DNA of 64,000 bases, from assembly GCF_905397435.1 (NCBI RefSeq), contig NZ_CAJPVI010000002.1, positions 186,001-250,000 on the forward strand, in the 5' to 3' direction. A program made the position numbers and the translations under genes. Below the pieces are notes generated by a model. It searched no databases. It had not been told where the DNA came from and saw only the letters and a list, made by a program, of their open reading frames with translations. Every line of letters starts with the position of its first letter. The stretch's first letter is position 1. Source of the stretch: Cupriavidus numazuensis. GTDB taxonomy: Bacteria; Pseudomonadota; Gammaproteobacteria; Burkholderiales; Burkholderiaceae. Positions 21,348 through 30,715 of the stretch are shown here, in pieces.

Positions 21348-22012
21348 GCACTCGCGCATCCCATCGCCGGAAGGAATCCCCCCCGCCGACCCGCCTCGGG
21401 ATGCGCGGTTGCGCCGTCGTCGCGCTGTCGGTGATTGTCGGCCTAATGCTGCTGGCCGCGACGCTCGCCGCCAGTGCACAGATTCCGCCCGCCGCGCACC
21501 AGTACCGCCAGGCGATCGCCCGCGAGACTGCATTCCGCTTCGGCGCCACCGGCCCGGTGCCCGTGATCGCCGCGCAGATCATGCAGGAATCGAAGTTCAA
21601 CCCGCTCGCCAGGAGCCAGGTAGGCGCCCAAGGGCTCATGCAGTTCATGCCGGCGACCGCCACGTGGGCAGGGCAGGCTGGCGTCGACGGGCCGGTGCAG
21701 CCGCTGAACCCGCAGTGGAGCATCCGCGCAGGGGTCTGGTACGACCGCTGGCTGTACGACCGCGTCAAGACCGCCGCCACCGAGTGTGACCGCTGGGCAT
21801 TCGTCCTGTCGAGCTACAACGGAGGCCTCGGCTACGTCTACAAGCGGCAGAAACTGAGCGCCGCGCCCGGCTCCTGGCCCGTCACCGGCCAGATCAACCC
21901 GGGCATCCACCCAGCCAACCAGCGCGAGAACGCGGACTACCCGCTCCAGATCCTCGGCCGCTGGCAGCCGCTGTTCACAACCTGGGGCCGCCCGGTGAGG
22001 TTCCCATGCTGA
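21344..22012 (+). CDS. Lytic transglycosylase endolysin
   Basis: 222 residues. A hydrophobic segment near the N-terminus (CAVVALSVIVGLMLLAATLA, about 23-42) works as a signal or signal-anchor-release sequence. The SLT domain follows: IMQESKFNPLARSQVGAQGL (catalytic Glu82), MQFMPATATWAG, and FVLSSYNGGLGYVY with the usual NGG. It cleaves glycan strands of peptidoglycan at lysis. Location after the holin candidate and before the spanin pair, with a seven-base overlap with the i-spanin, makes this the endolysin. Length and motif order are normal for the family. Confidence 0.9.
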   Translation: MSTRASHRRKESPPPTRLGMRGCAVVALSVIVGLMLLAATLAASAQIPPAAHQYRQAIARETAFRFGATGPVPVIAAQIMQESKFNPLARSQVGAQGLMQFMPATATWAGQAGVDGPVQPLNPQWSIRAGVWYDRWLYDRVKTAATECDRWAFVLSSYNGGLGYVYKRQKLSAAPGSWPVTGQINPGIHPANQRENADYPLQILGRWQPLFTTWGRPVRFPC

Positions 22013-22332
22013 ACTGGCTCCAACCTCTCAAGCCGGCGCGAGACCTCCTGCTGCTCATCGGCATCTACATCGTCGGCGTTATCACGGGCGCGATCTTTAT
22101 CAGCGGCAGACACTCCGGCGAGCAGACCGCCGCGAAGACCGTCGACAAGGTCATCACCCAGACCGTGACAGTGACCGATACCGCTCAGGTCAAGACCCTT
22201 CAGACCCAACTCGCCGCCGCGAAGAAGGAAGCGGCCGACTTTCAATCCCAACTCACCGAGGCCGCCCGTGCGCATCCTGCCCCTGTTGCTTGCCGTCTTC
22301 CTGACAGCCTGCGGGACGACCTTAACCGTTAA
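22006..22332 (+). CDS. i-spanin (Rz-like)
   Basis: 108 residues. An N-terminal membrane anchor (LLLLIGIYIVGVITGAIFIS, about 14-33) is followed by a periplasmic coiled coil (KTLQTQLAAAKKEAADFQSQ), the layout of an inner-membrane spanin. The o-spanin gene starts within this gene in another frame (22268), the usual Rz/Rz1 overlap. Together they disrupt the outer membrane in the last step of lysis. Confidence 0.85.
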   Translation: MLNWLQPLKPARDLLLLIGIYIVGVITGAIFISGRHSGEQTAAKTVDKVITQTVTVTDTAQVKTLQTQLAAAKKEAADFQSQLTEAARAHPAPVACRLPDSLRDDLNR

Positions 22333-22531
22333 GTTCCCGCCCGTGCCGGAAGCGCTGAAACAGCCGTGCGGCAGCCCGATCTTCAGCCAACTCACAACTG
22401 CTGATCAATACGACCTTGCCGCACGCCTTGGAGAAGCCAAGGAATACGGCAAAGGCTGCTCTGCTCGCATGGACCGCCTGATTGACGCTGTGAACGCTCG
22501 TGAAGCTCTCGCAGTCGAGGTGACCCGATGA
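22268..22531 (+). CDS. o-spanin (Rz1-like lipoprotein)
   Basis: 87 residues from GTG 22268, overlapping the i-spanin gene by 65 bases. A lipoprotein signal MRILPLLLAVFLTAC has its acylated Cys at residue 15, followed by VKFPPVPEALKQPCGSP, a Pro-rich stretch typical of Rz1. The rest (ADQYDLAARLGEAKEYGKGC) is a helical region also seen in this spanin family. Outer-membrane partner of the i-spanin. Confidence 0.85.
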   Translation: MRILPLLLAVFLTACGTTLTVKFPPVPEALKQPCGSPIFSQLTTADQYDLAARLGEAKEYGKGCSARMDRLIDAVNAREALAVEVTR

Positions 22532-22869
22532 GCGACACCACGACCCCCGGCGCCGAGCTGCTGATCGACTACCGCCTGTCCCAACTGGAGCGCGCCGTCA
22601 CCAAGCTGGTCGAGCAGAACGCCACGATCATCGCCATGGAGCAGCGCCACCTGGAAACACGGGAAGCGCTGGAACGCGCATTCAAGTCCCTCAAGGAGCA
22701 GGACGGCCGGATCCGCGCCATCGAAACGGACCTGCCCACTATGCGCCTAGTCCGCGGCTGGGTGATCACTGGCGTGCTGGCAGTCATGGCTGCGTCTGGA
22801 ACGGTCGTTGTGAAGTCCGTCACCACCATGCCGCCGGCATTGGCCACCCAGCCCTCTCGAACCGGCTGA
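22528..22869 (+). CDS. Coiled-coil membrane protein, second holin/antiholin candidate
   Basis: 113 residues: residues 10-70 are a coiled coil (YRLSQLERAVTKLVEQNATI, MEQRHLETREALERAFKSLK), and one C-terminal membrane segment (GWVITGVLAVMAASGTVVV, about 77-95). This is the layout of XhlA-like or other holin-associated proteins. It lies at the end of the lysis cassette, overlapping the o-spanin gene by four bases. It could modulate lysis timing. Confidence 0.65.
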   Translation: MSDTTTPGAELLIDYRLSQLERAVTKLVEQNATIIAMEQRHLETREALERAFKSLKEQDGRIRAIETDLPTMRLVRGWVITGVLAVMAASGTVVVKSVTTMPPALATQPSRTG

Positions 22870-22901
22870 GAAATTTCATACACACCATATAGGAAACCAC
22901 C

Positions 22902-23582
22902 GTGAGCAAGTCCGGTTCGCCCTCCGATAAGAGGCGCCGCGTGGAACCTGAAGCCGCTCCGGCCCAGCCGGCAGCGAAGAAGCCCGCCGCCCGTAAGACG
23001 CCAGACAGGCCAGAAACCGCGCCGCTGGCCAGCGCCAAGCCTGCCGGGAAGAAGGCGCCTGCCAAGAAGAAGCCGGCCAAGAAGCGCGCACCGGCAAAGC
23101 GCAAGGTCGGCCGCCCGTCGCTGTACAGCCAGGAGCTTGTCAACGCCATCCTGGAAAAGATCGCCGACGGCAAGTTCCTGACCGAGATTTGCGCCGACCC
23201 GGCCATGCCTTCCTGCAGCACGGTCTTCAAATGGCGGCTTGACTACCCTGAATTTTCGGAGGCATACGCCCACGCGCGCGAGGCAGCCGCCGACAAAATG
23301 GTCATTGAGACGGTCGCCATTGCGGACGACGGCATCAACGATACGTACATCGACGCGGAAACCGGCGAGCGGCGCACCGACCATGACGTGATCCAGCGCT
23401 CCAAGCTGCGCGTCGAAACCCGCAAGTGGCTGCTGGCCAGGATGGCGCCGAAGACTTACGGCGATCGGATCGAGACCGTCCACTCCGGCGAGATCAAGAA
23501 GACGTCCGACCTCACCGACGAGGAACTGGATGCTCAGATCGCTGCCCGCCAGGCCGCGCTACAGGAAGGCGACGGCGAGTAA
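22902..23582 (+). CDS. Terminase small subunit with histone H1-like N-terminal tail
   Basis: 226 residues from a GTG with AGGAAA upstream. The C-terminal ~150 residues fit the HTH/oligomer part of small terminases: GRPSLYSQELVNAILEKIAD, LTEICADPAMPSCSTVFKWR, YPEFSEAYAHAREAAADKMV, then SKLRVETRKWLLARMAPKTY. The first ~70 residues are a Lys/Ala/Pro-rich tail (AKPAGKKAPAKKKPAKKRAP, KRKVG) that is unusual for the family and looks like histone H1 or AlgP/Hc1-type DNA-binding tails. It would recognise the pac/cos site and add non-specific DNA binding. Confidence 0.85.
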   Translation: MSKSGSPSDKRRRVEPEAAPAQPAAKKPAARKTPDRPETAPLASAKPAGKKAPAKKKPAKKRAPAKRKVGRPSLYSQELVNAILEKIADGKFLTEICADPAMPSCSTVFKWRLDYPEFSEAYAHAREAAADKMVIETVAIADDGINDTYIDAETGERRTDHDVIQRSKLRVETRKWLLARMAPKTYGDRIETVHSGEIKKTSDLTDEELDAQIAARQAALQEGDGE

Positions 23583-25132
23583 TGGCCGCTGTTGCTGCTC
23601 GCCCCGCCGCGGGCACCGGCCTGACGCGCGAGCAGCGCCTCGAGCTGCTGGCCCTGCTGGAAGAGAAGGCCTACCGCAAGGCCCGCCGGAAGATGCTCGG
23701 CATGTTCCCCGAGTCCGGCAAGCACGCGCGCATGCTGTACCCGAAGCACATGCAGTTCTTCGAGGCCGGCGCAGCGTACCGCGAGCGGTGCTTCATGGCC
23801 GGCAACCGGATCGGGAAGACGGAAGGCGGCGCGTACGAGACCACCTGTCACCTGACCGGCCGTTATCCGGACTGGTGGACCGGCCGGCGTTTCGACAAGC
23901 CCGTGAAGTTCTGGGCAGCCGGCAAGACCAACGAAACCACCCGCGACATCGTCCAGGCCAAGCTGCTGGGTGAAATCACGCACGCCAGCGGCCGCAAGGG
24001 CGTCACCGGCACCGGGATGATCCCCGGCGAGGACATCGGCTCGATCACCTGGAAGCAGGGCGTGCCGGACATGGTCGACACGGTCAAGATCAAGCACGCG
24101 TCCGGCGGCTGGTCAAAGCTGGGCTTCAAGAGCTACCAGCAGGGCCGCGGCTCTTTCGAGGGCACCGAGCAGGACGGCGTATGGCTGGACGAAGAGCCGC
24201 CGATCGATATCTATGGCGAGTGCCTGATCCGGACGGCGACCACCGGCGGCCTGATCTACATCACCTTCACCCCGCTCGAAGGCATGAGCGAAACGGTGAT
24301 GGCGTTCCTGCCCAACGGCTTGCCGGACGCCAAGGATGCCGTCGCATCGAAAGTCAGCGCCTCGAAGTATCTGGTCATGGCGGGCTGGAACGATGTCCCG
24401 CACCTGGACGAGAAGACCAAGACCGAACTGCTTGAGGCGACGCCGCCCTACCTGCGCGAGGCCCGCTCGAAGGGATATCCGGTGCTCGGCTCCGGCCGGA
24501 TCTTCCCGGTGGATGAGGAAGCCATCAAGGTCCAGTCGTTCACCATCCCGGATTCCTGGCCGCGAATCTGTGCCCTGGACTTCGGATGGGACCACCCGAG
24601 TGCCATGGTCTGGATTGCATGGGACCGCGACAACGACATCATCTATGTCTATGACTGCTTGCGCGTGCGCGAGACCACGCCGAAGGACCAGGCGCCGCTG
24701 ATCATCTCCCGCGCCGACTGGATTCCCGTGGCCTGGCCGCACGACGGCCTGAACACCGAGAAGGGCAGCGGCGAGCAACTGGCCGAGCTATACCGCAAGG
24801 AAGGCGTCAACATGCTGTGGGAGCGTGCGCAGTACGCAGAAACGGGTACAGAGGACGGAGCGAAGGTTTCCCGTTCGTCCGTCGAGGCTGGCCTGATGGA
24901 CATGCTCACCCGCATGCAGACCGGCAAGTGGAAGGTCTTCGCCCACCTGCACGACTGGTTCCAGGAGTTCCGCCTGTACCACCGCAAGGACGGGAAGATC
25001 GTCAAGCTGAAGGACGATCTGATGTCCGCCAGCCGCTACGGCACGATGATGCTGCGCTACGCCGCAACGCCGCCCGTACCCACGACTCGAATTGACCCCT
25101 CCCGCAGAAAATACGACTGGCGCGTCGGTTGA
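23582..25132 (+). CDS. terL: Terminase large subunit
   Basis: 516 residues from ATG 23582, overlapping the small subunit by one base. Motor domain: Walker A-type GNRIGKTE at 74-81 and Walker B DGVWLDEEP at 198-206, with the coupling segment YITFTPLEG at 226-234. Nuclease domain: ALDFGWDHP at 331-339, followed by WIAWDRDNDIIYVYDCLRV and later DDLMSASRYGTMMLRYA. It packages phage DNA into the prohead and cuts it. Length and motif order are normal for Terminase_6-type proteins as seen in P22-like and podoviral phages. Confidence 0.93.
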   Translation: MAAVAARPAAGTGLTREQRLELLALLEEKAYRKARRKMLGMFPESGKHARMLYPKHMQFFEAGAAYRERCFMAGNRIGKTEGGAYETTCHLTGRYPDWWTGRRFDKPVKFWAAGKTNETTRDIVQAKLLGEITHASGRKGVTGTGMIPGEDIGSITWKQGVPDMVDTVKIKHASGGWSKLGFKSYQQGRGSFEGTEQDGVWLDEEPPIDIYGECLIRTATTGGLIYITFTPLEGMSETVMAFLPNGLPDAKDAVASKVSASKYLVMAGWNDVPHLDEKTKTELLEATPPYLREARSKGYPVLGSGRIFPVDEEAIKVQSFTIPDSWPRICALDFGWDHPSAMVWIAWDRDNDIIYVYDCLRVRETTPKDQAPLIISRADWIPVAWPHDGLNTEKGSGEQLAELYRKEGVNMLWERAQYAETGTEDGAKVSRSSVEAGLMDMLTRMQTGKWKVFAHLHDWFQEFRLYHRKDGKIVKLKDDLMSASRYGTMMLRYAATPPVPTTRIDPSRRKYDWRVG

Positions 25133-25164
25133 TCTCTTGGCGCGCGCCATGGAGATCCTTGCCG

Positions 25165-27249
25165 ATGGGCGACATTCAACTGACCAGCGCTGCTATTCCC
25201 CGCCCCGACGAGCCTTTGACCGCCGGGCAGGGCTCTGGCCGCGTAGACGGAGACGTTGAGCGCTCCACCGAACAGCCCGAGGAACTGCGCGACGAGGCGC
25301 TTTCGCCTGAGCAGGTGGCTGACTTCCTGTTTGAAGTGAAGCGACAGCCCGCCTGGCGGAAGGAATCAGACCGCTGCTGCGACTACTACGACGGCAACCA
25401 GCTTGATGCCAAGCAGTTGGAGATTCTGGAAGAGCGTGGCCAGCCACCGCTGATCACGAACCTGATCAAGCCCAGCATCGACACCGTGCTCGGTATGGAG
25501 GCGAAGACCCGCTCCGACTGGCGAGTGCGGGCCGAGGACGATGGCATCACCAGCCCGGACGCCTCCGAAGCCCTGTCCCTGAAGCTTAAGCACGCCGAGA
25601 CGGAAACCCGTGCGGATCGCGCTTGCTCGGACGCCTACGCTGGCCAGATCAAGGCTGGTATCGGCTGGGTGGAAGTCGGCCGCGAGCACGACCCGTTCAA
25701 GGGTCAATACCGTGTCAAGAGCGTGCACCGTCGGGAAATCGCGTGGGACTGGCGCTCGCTGGAGCCGGACCTTTCCGACGCGAAGTACCTGATCCGCCGT
25801 CGATGGCTGGACGTGGACGCGGCCATCGCCATGATGCCAGAGTACGCCAACCTGCTGCGCTACACGCTCGGCGACTGGGCTGGCTTCGATCCGATCATGC
25901 CCGGCGACACCGGCCTGCAGCGCTCTTACTTCATCGAGCGCGACACTCGCATCGATCACGACGACTGGCGCGACGTGGTGCGCCGGCGCGTGTGCCTGTA
26001 CGAAATCTGGTACCGCAAATGGGTGTCTGGCTACGTCATGCGCTTGGGTGACGGCCGCGCGGTCGAGGCAGACTTCAACAATCCCAAGCACTCGATGGCG
26101 ATCCTGTCGGGCGCCGTCAAGGTCGAGCGCCGGACATTCGAGCGCGTGCGCCTTGCTTGGTACTGCGGCCCGCACTTCCTCTATGACGTGCCGAGCCCGT
26201 ACAAGCACGGAAATTTCCCCTACGTGCCGTTCTTCGGCCACAAGGAAGACCTGACAGGCACGCCGTACGGCCTCATCCGGTCGATGCTCTCGCCGCAGGA
26301 CGAGATCAACGCGCGGAAGTCCAAGCAGCTGTGGCTGCTGAACTCTCGCCGCGTGGTCACGGATGCGGATGCTGTCACCGATCATGATGTAGCGCGGCAG
26401 GAGGCGGCTCGCGCGGATGCCTACATCGTCCTGAATCCCAATCGGAATCCGAAGAGCGGCTTCAAGATCGACGTCGGCGGCGACCTGGCCGTGCAGCAGC
26501 ACGCCGCTATGCTGGACGCCAAGCAAGAGATTGCTGAGGCCTCCGGCATCCACAAGACCATGATGGGCCAGCAGTCGGGCGCCACGTCCGGCCTGGCTAT
26601 CAATTCACTGGTCGAGCAGGGCCTGAACACCCTCGCCGAGATCAACGACAACTACCGCTTCGCCCGCCGCATGGTCGGCGAAATGCTGTTCTCCCTGATG
26701 CTGGAGGACATGGACGGTCGCCAGATCCCGGTGGAAGTGGGCGACGGCAAGGCCAAGCGCGTCATCGTGCTGAACCAGATCGCGCAGGATCCACAGACCG
26801 GCCAGCCGGTGAAGCTCAACGACACCAGTCGTGTGCGCGCCAAGGTGGTGTTGGACGACATCCCGAGCACGCCGACATTCAAGCTGCAGCAACAGCAGAT
26901 GATGGCCGAGGTCGCGAAGTCCCTGCCGCCAGAACTGCAGGCCGTGCTGGTGCCGTTCCTGGTCTCGATGAGCGACATGCCAAACAAGACTGAGATTGTC
27001 GACCTACTCAAGAGCAAGCTGGGCATGGCCGACGAGCAGGCACAGCAGGCAGCGGCGCAGGCTCAAGCCCAACAGGCCGAAAAGATGGCCAAGCTCGAAG
27101 AGCGCAACCAAGTCCTCGAGGCAGCACTGACCGCCGCCAAGGTCCGCAACGAGAACGCCAAGGCCGACAACCTCGAAGCGCAAACCGCCCAGCTCGGCAT
27201 GATGCCGGCCCAGTATCAGCAGTACGCCACCAGCGAGAACGCGCAATGA
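25165..27249 (+). CDS. Portal protein, P22-like
   Basis: 694 residues from ATG 25165, with GGAG ten bases upstream; an ORF extension to 25129 is not needed. P22-portal features: CDYYDGNQLDAKQLEILEER, PLITNLIKPSIDTVLGMEAK, TRSDWRVRAEDDG, RREIAWDWRSLEPDLSDAKY, and KEDLTGTPYGLIRSMLSPQD, with a C-terminal coiled tail (ADEQAQQAAAQAQAQQAEKM) that could form the barrel. It forms the dodecameric DNA gate and is immediately downstream of the terminase. Size fits the P22 family. Confidence 0.92.
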   Translation: MGDIQLTSAAIPRPDEPLTAGQGSGRVDGDVERSTEQPEELRDEALSPEQVADFLFEVKRQPAWRKESDRCCDYYDGNQLDAKQLEILEERGQPPLITNLIKPSIDTVLGMEAKTRSDWRVRAEDDGITSPDASEALSLKLKHAETETRADRACSDAYAGQIKAGIGWVEVGREHDPFKGQYRVKSVHRREIAWDWRSLEPDLSDAKYLIRRRWLDVDAAIAMMPEYANLLRYTLGDWAGFDPIMPGDTGLQRSYFIERDTRIDHDDWRDVVRRRVCLYEIWYRKWVSGYVMRLGDGRAVEADFNNPKHSMAILSGAVKVERRTFERVRLAWYCGPHFLYDVPSPYKHGNFPYVPFFGHKEDLTGTPYGLIRSMLSPQDEINARKSKQLWLLNSRRVVTDADAVTDHDVARQEAARADAYIVLNPNRNPKSGFKIDVGGDLAVQQHAAMLDAKQEIAEASGIHKTMMGQQSGATSGLAINSLVEQGLNTLAEINDNYRFARRMVGEMLFSLMLEDMDGRQIPVEVGDGKAKRVIVLNQIAQDPQTGQPVKLNDTSRVRAKVVLDDIPSTPTFKLQQQQMMAEVAKSLPPELQAVLVPFLVSMSDMPNKTEIVDLLKSKLGMADEQAQQAAAQAQAQQAEKMAKLEERNQVLEAALTAAKVRNENAKADNLEAQTAQLGMMPAQYQQYATSENAQ

Positions 27250-28313
27250 GCATTCCAACCTGCGCCGTCGCGATCAAGCTCTACGACCAGAACGCTGATG
27301 CTGTGGTCGGCGCGACCGTTACCGCCCAGCTCGATCGCTATGAGATCCACGACGGCTTCGTCGTGCCGCAGATCGTTGAGGCGGTCACGGACCAATATGG
27401 CGAGGCGACGCTGAACCTGTGGCCCAACGCCCTCGGGTCGCAGTCTTCGAACTACAAGATCAAGGTGCAGCCGTCGGACGCGAAGGGTTACTCGACCATC
27501 GCTGTTGTACCGGATGCGCCGACGGCGAACCTGTCGGAAATCGCGCAACTGCCTGACCTGCCGGGGAAGACGGACTTCCAGGACTATCTGGATCAGGCGA
27601 CGAGCCTTGCCACCGACCTGGTGGATAGCGCCAATGCGGCGAAGGTGGCGGCGCAGGCGGCGCAGACTGGGGCGGAAACGGCCGAGGCGGCAGCGGCAGG
27701 CAGCGCGACGGACGCGGCGGCTCAGGCTGCGGCGGCGCTCGCCTCGTCGCAGTCGGCTACCACCAGCGCCAATGCGGCAGACGCCTCGCGCACCAATGCG
27801 GCGACGTCGGAGGCGAATGCCGCGGCGTCGGCTGCGGCGGCGTCGGGCTCTGCTTCTGCTGCGGCTGGGTCCGCCTCGTCGGCTTCCGGATCGGCGGGCA
27901 CGGCCACCACGCAGGCGACTGCAGCGGCGGGATCGGCAGCGACGGCGACGACGCAGGCAGGTAATGCCTCGGCGAGCGCGGCGGCTGCGGCCGCGAGTGC
28001 CGCGGCGGCTGCGGCAAGCGCTGGCTCGATCGCGGCGCCCACCGTCACGAAGCCCGGCGACGCGGACGTGACCACCGGCCGCGCTATCGACACGACCGTC
28101 ATCTATGCCGCGCCGATCACCGCCGGCCGCACCGTCACCCTGAACATCACGAACCCCGCATCGGGCGACCGCGTGCATGTCACGCGTACTTCCGCAGCGA
28201 CAGGCGGCGACCTCGTTGCAGTGGCCGCGCTCAAGTACCTGAACCCTGGCCAGTGGGCTCGCGCCACCTACGACGGTTCGGCCTGGGTTCTCACCGCTTA
28301 CGGCAGCCTGTAA
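27246..28313 (+). CDS. Tail fibre with Ala-rich coiled-coil shaft
   Basis: 355 residues. An N-terminal beta domain of ~110 residues (CAVAIKLYDQNADAVVGATV, QVPQIVEAVTDQYGEATLNL type) that may anchor to the virion is followed by ~160 residues made almost only of Ala, Ser, Thr, Gly, Gln and Asn in heptad-like repeats, the usual fibre shaft. The C-terminal ~80 residues (TGRAIDTTVIYAAPITAGRT, ending WVLTAYGSL) form a small beta tip. Overlaps the portal gene by four bases. Located by the tailspike, so the two may form one adsorption apparatus. Confidence 0.78.
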   Translation: MSIPTCAVAIKLYDQNADAVVGATVTAQLDRYEIHDGFVVPQIVEAVTDQYGEATLNLWPNALGSQSSNYKIKVQPSDAKGYSTIAVVPDAPTANLSEIAQLPDLPGKTDFQDYLDQATSLATDLVDSANAAKVAAQAAQTGAETAEAAAAGSATDAAAQAAAALASSQSATTSANAADASRTNAATSEANAAASAAAASGSASAAAGSASSASGSAGTATTQATAAAGSAATATTQAGNASASAAAAAASAAAAAASAGSIAAPTVTKPGDADVTTGRAIDTTVIYAAPITAGRTVTLNITNPASGDRVHVTRTSAATGGDLVAVAALKYLNPGQWARATYDGSAWVLTAYGSL

Positions 28314-28332
28314 CACCTGACACGGATACACG

Positions 28333-30633
28333 ATGGAAACTGACCACCTCATCCTCCGCGAAAACGTACTGCGGACCGTCACCGTGCCAGAGAGCGAGGC
28401 TAACCTCAAGTATCTGGAGGGGTTGGCAGCGTCTCAGGCGGCGGCGGCCGGCGCTTCGGCTACCGCTGCTGGTGCGGCCAAGACGGCGGCGGAGGCGGCT
28501 CGGGATGCGGCGAATGACAGCAAGGTCAATGCAGCGCAGAGCAGGAGCGATGCCGTTGCTAGCGCAAGTCAGGCAGTGGCGGCACGACAAGCAGCGGAAG
28601 CCGCGCGGGATACGGCCTCTACCGCGTCCGCTGCGGCGACCAGTCAGGCTGGCATTGCGACGGCCCAGGCGGCTATCGCCACCACTCAGGCTGGGGATGC
28701 TGCCGCTTCAGCCACGGCTGCGGCAGGCAGCGCGTCAGCGGCAACCGCGTCAACCTCAGCCATCGCCAACGGCACTGCCACTGATGGGGGCACGCTGACG
28801 GGTAGCGAGACGCTACCGATGAGCCGCGGAGCCGGACTGCTGCAGACGACTCTCAGCAAGATCGCCTCCTTTGTCTACGCTACGCTCGGCCTTACCAAGA
28901 CAGTCGCCACTATGGTTGATCTGCAGGCCCTTGACGCGGCAATCTGGACGCAGGTCAAGACGCAGGGCTACCGTACAGCCGGCGATGGTGGGCATGGCAC
29001 TTACAGGAAGCTCAGCGGCGCCCAGACAGCAGACGGTGGCGCGATCATCGCCGGGGCAAATGGCAGCTATTTCGGGCTGGAATACGTGGGTAAGGTGCAT
29101 GCGCTCCAATACGGCGCATACGGTGACAACTCGCACGACGATCAGCCTGCACTGCAGGCGCTACAAGCATTCTGCAAGCCGAGGCGCCTATGGATGGACC
29201 TGTCAGGGAACTTCGTCTATCGCCTCAATAGCACTTGGGCGCTGACTCGCCCATGCTTGCTTGAGATGGGCAACTCCATCCTGCGATCAAACCTTTCCAG
29301 TGGCTACGCTGTAACCTACGGTGGCGGCTCCGGGCAGGACTATACGCACCGAACGATCATCCGAGGCTTTCGGCTCTGGGGGCCGCAGGTAACGAACAGC
29401 GGCACATACAGCTACTGGCCAGATATCACGGCCGGCACAGTAAGCCAGGCTGACGGCATCCAACTGGATGGCACTGCGCAGCAGGTTGATGACGCTCTTA
29501 TTGATGGCTTCGAGGTTCAGGGGTTCCGGGACAACGTCACCCTTTCGGGGGCCAACCTGTACCTCATGCATTTCCGCAATGTGAAGTGGGGCGCAGCATG
29601 GCGGAGGGGGCTCGCATTCGCACTGACGAGCAATGCCGGCGAGAAAATTTCGATTACCGGTGGCTCAATTTTCAATAACATCAACAATCAATTCAGCTCA
29701 GTCGCTGTATATGACCCGGGGAATACCGGTATCGATCTGTATTTGCACGACGTCAGTATCGACTATAACGACATCGACTTTGTTCTGAAGACGACGAAGG
29801 TGTATGCATTCGGCTGCCACCAAGAAGGCAACACAGCCAACGCCAATGTGCAGATGACCTATGTATCCGGCTTCTCATGGCCGGAATTTCACATGTATGG
29901 AGGCTATCTCGGGACAGGCCCGGGGGCATCTCCGTTCGGAAACACGGAGTCAGCCTCCGGGAAAACTGCGTGGATCAATATCGCCACAGGTGCAGGCGGG
30001 CACTACCGCGTAACAATGGACGGCGTTGCGCTGCAAATGAAGGGGAGTTCCGCTCTTATCAATCCGGTCGATGGTGTGGCTGGGAATGAATCGTTGCGCG
30101 GACTGGCTATGACCTTCTCCAACGCTGTGCCGCCCGCGATTAACTATGGCACGTCACAGGTTTGCAACGGGCGATTCCAGCAGTTGGGCGGCAACCTGAA
30201 CGCATTCACGCTCGCACCAGACGCCAACGGCGCGTACACGTACGACTCGTCAGTGACCGTAGGCAATTCGCGGTCAATGAAGTTCGTGTCGGCTGTCGCG
30301 TCCACGTCGAAGGCCACGCAGGATTTACCATACAAGGGTGGCGACTCGATCCTGATCCGCTCGCGCATTCGGATCGACACGATTACGGCGGGCAGTACCC
30401 GCTGCGTGCTCTATTTCTATGCGGCGGATGGAACAACTCTCATCAGCTCAATCATCGTGGTGAACAGCGTAAGCGGCACGCAGGCCGCGCTCACTGCGGT
30501 CACCTCTGGCTTTGCTACGCTGGGCGGTGTCTACCTTGCGCCCGCAGGCACGGGGCGAGTCGTCTTCTCATGGGAGCAGACGGGAATGGTTGGCACCTGC
30601 TGGCTCGCTGGCGTCGACTCATGGAAGGTTTGA
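28333..30633 (+). CDS. Tailspike with right-handed beta-helix (putative depolymerase)
   Basis: 766 residues. Residues 1-150 form a coiled shaft very like that of the preceding fibre (Ala-rich, AATSQAGIATAQAAIATTQA), followed by a connector (LSKIASFVYATLGL). From about 185 a pectate-lyase-type beta helix begins: YRTAGDGGHGTYRKLSG, VHALQYGAYGDNSHDDQPAL (the GA.GD...DD..AL motif), then repeated helix rungs with ILRSNL, IIRGFRLWGP, NVTLSGANLYLMHFRNV. The C-terminus is a beta sandwich (RCVLYFYAADGTTLISSIIV). It probably degrades the host polysaccharide receptor. The acyltransferase gene next to it may alter that receptor in the lysogen. Confidence 0.85.
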   Translation: METDHLILRENVLRTVTVPESEANLKYLEGLAASQAAAAGASATAAGAAKTAAEAARDAANDSKVNAAQSRSDAVASASQAVAARQAAEAARDTASTASAAATSQAGIATAQAAIATTQAGDAAASATAAAGSASAATASTSAIANGTATDGGTLTGSETLPMSRGAGLLQTTLSKIASFVYATLGLTKTVATMVDLQALDAAIWTQVKTQGYRTAGDGGHGTYRKLSGAQTADGGAIIAGANGSYFGLEYVGKVHALQYGAYGDNSHDDQPALQALQAFCKPRRLWMDLSGNFVYRLNSTWALTRPCLLEMGNSILRSNLSSGYAVTYGGGSGQDYTHRTIIRGFRLWGPQVTNSGTYSYWPDITAGTVSQADGIQLDGTAQQVDDALIDGFEVQGFRDNVTLSGANLYLMHFRNVKWGAAWRRGLAFALTSNAGEKISITGGSIFNNINNQFSSVAVYDPGNTGIDLYLHDVSIDYNDIDFVLKTTKVYAFGCHQEGNTANANVQMTYVSGFSWPEFHMYGGYLGTGPGASPFGNTESASGKTAWINIATGAGGHYRVTMDGVALQMKGSSALINPVDGVAGNESLRGLAMTFSNAVPPAINYGTSQVCNGRFQQLGGNLNAFTLAPDANGAYTYDSSVTVGNSRSMKFVSAVASTSKATQDLPYKGGDSILIRSRIRIDTITAGSTRCVLYFYAADGTTLISSIIVVNSVSGTQAALTAVTSGFATLGGVYLAPAGTGRVVFSWEQTGMVGTCWLAGVDSWKV

Positions 30634-30662
30634 GTCTCTAACGAAAAACAACGGCTTAGGAT

Positions 30663-30688
30663 CGACACCCCTCATACGTGGGGTGTCG
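30663..30688 (+). terminator. Hairpin between tailspike and acyltransferase genes
   Basis: A perfect 9-bp stem (30663-30671 with 30680-30688) and 8-base loop follow the tailspike stop. The T-run is short (GTTATG), so it is a weak terminator or an mRNA-stability element. Confidence 0.6.
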
Positions 30689-30715
30689 TTATGCCGGCGG
30701 CCATCATCTAATCCC

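Noticed and set aside
27600-28030. Ala/Ser/Thr-rich stretch looked like low-complexity repeat DNA or an artefact frame
   Set aside because: It is a continuous, in-frame fibre shaft with defined N- and C-terminal domains and good position after the portal gene.
30662-30690. Hairpin after the tailspike as an insertion-sequence end
   Set aside because: It is a plain terminator-like stem with no target duplication or transposase gene.
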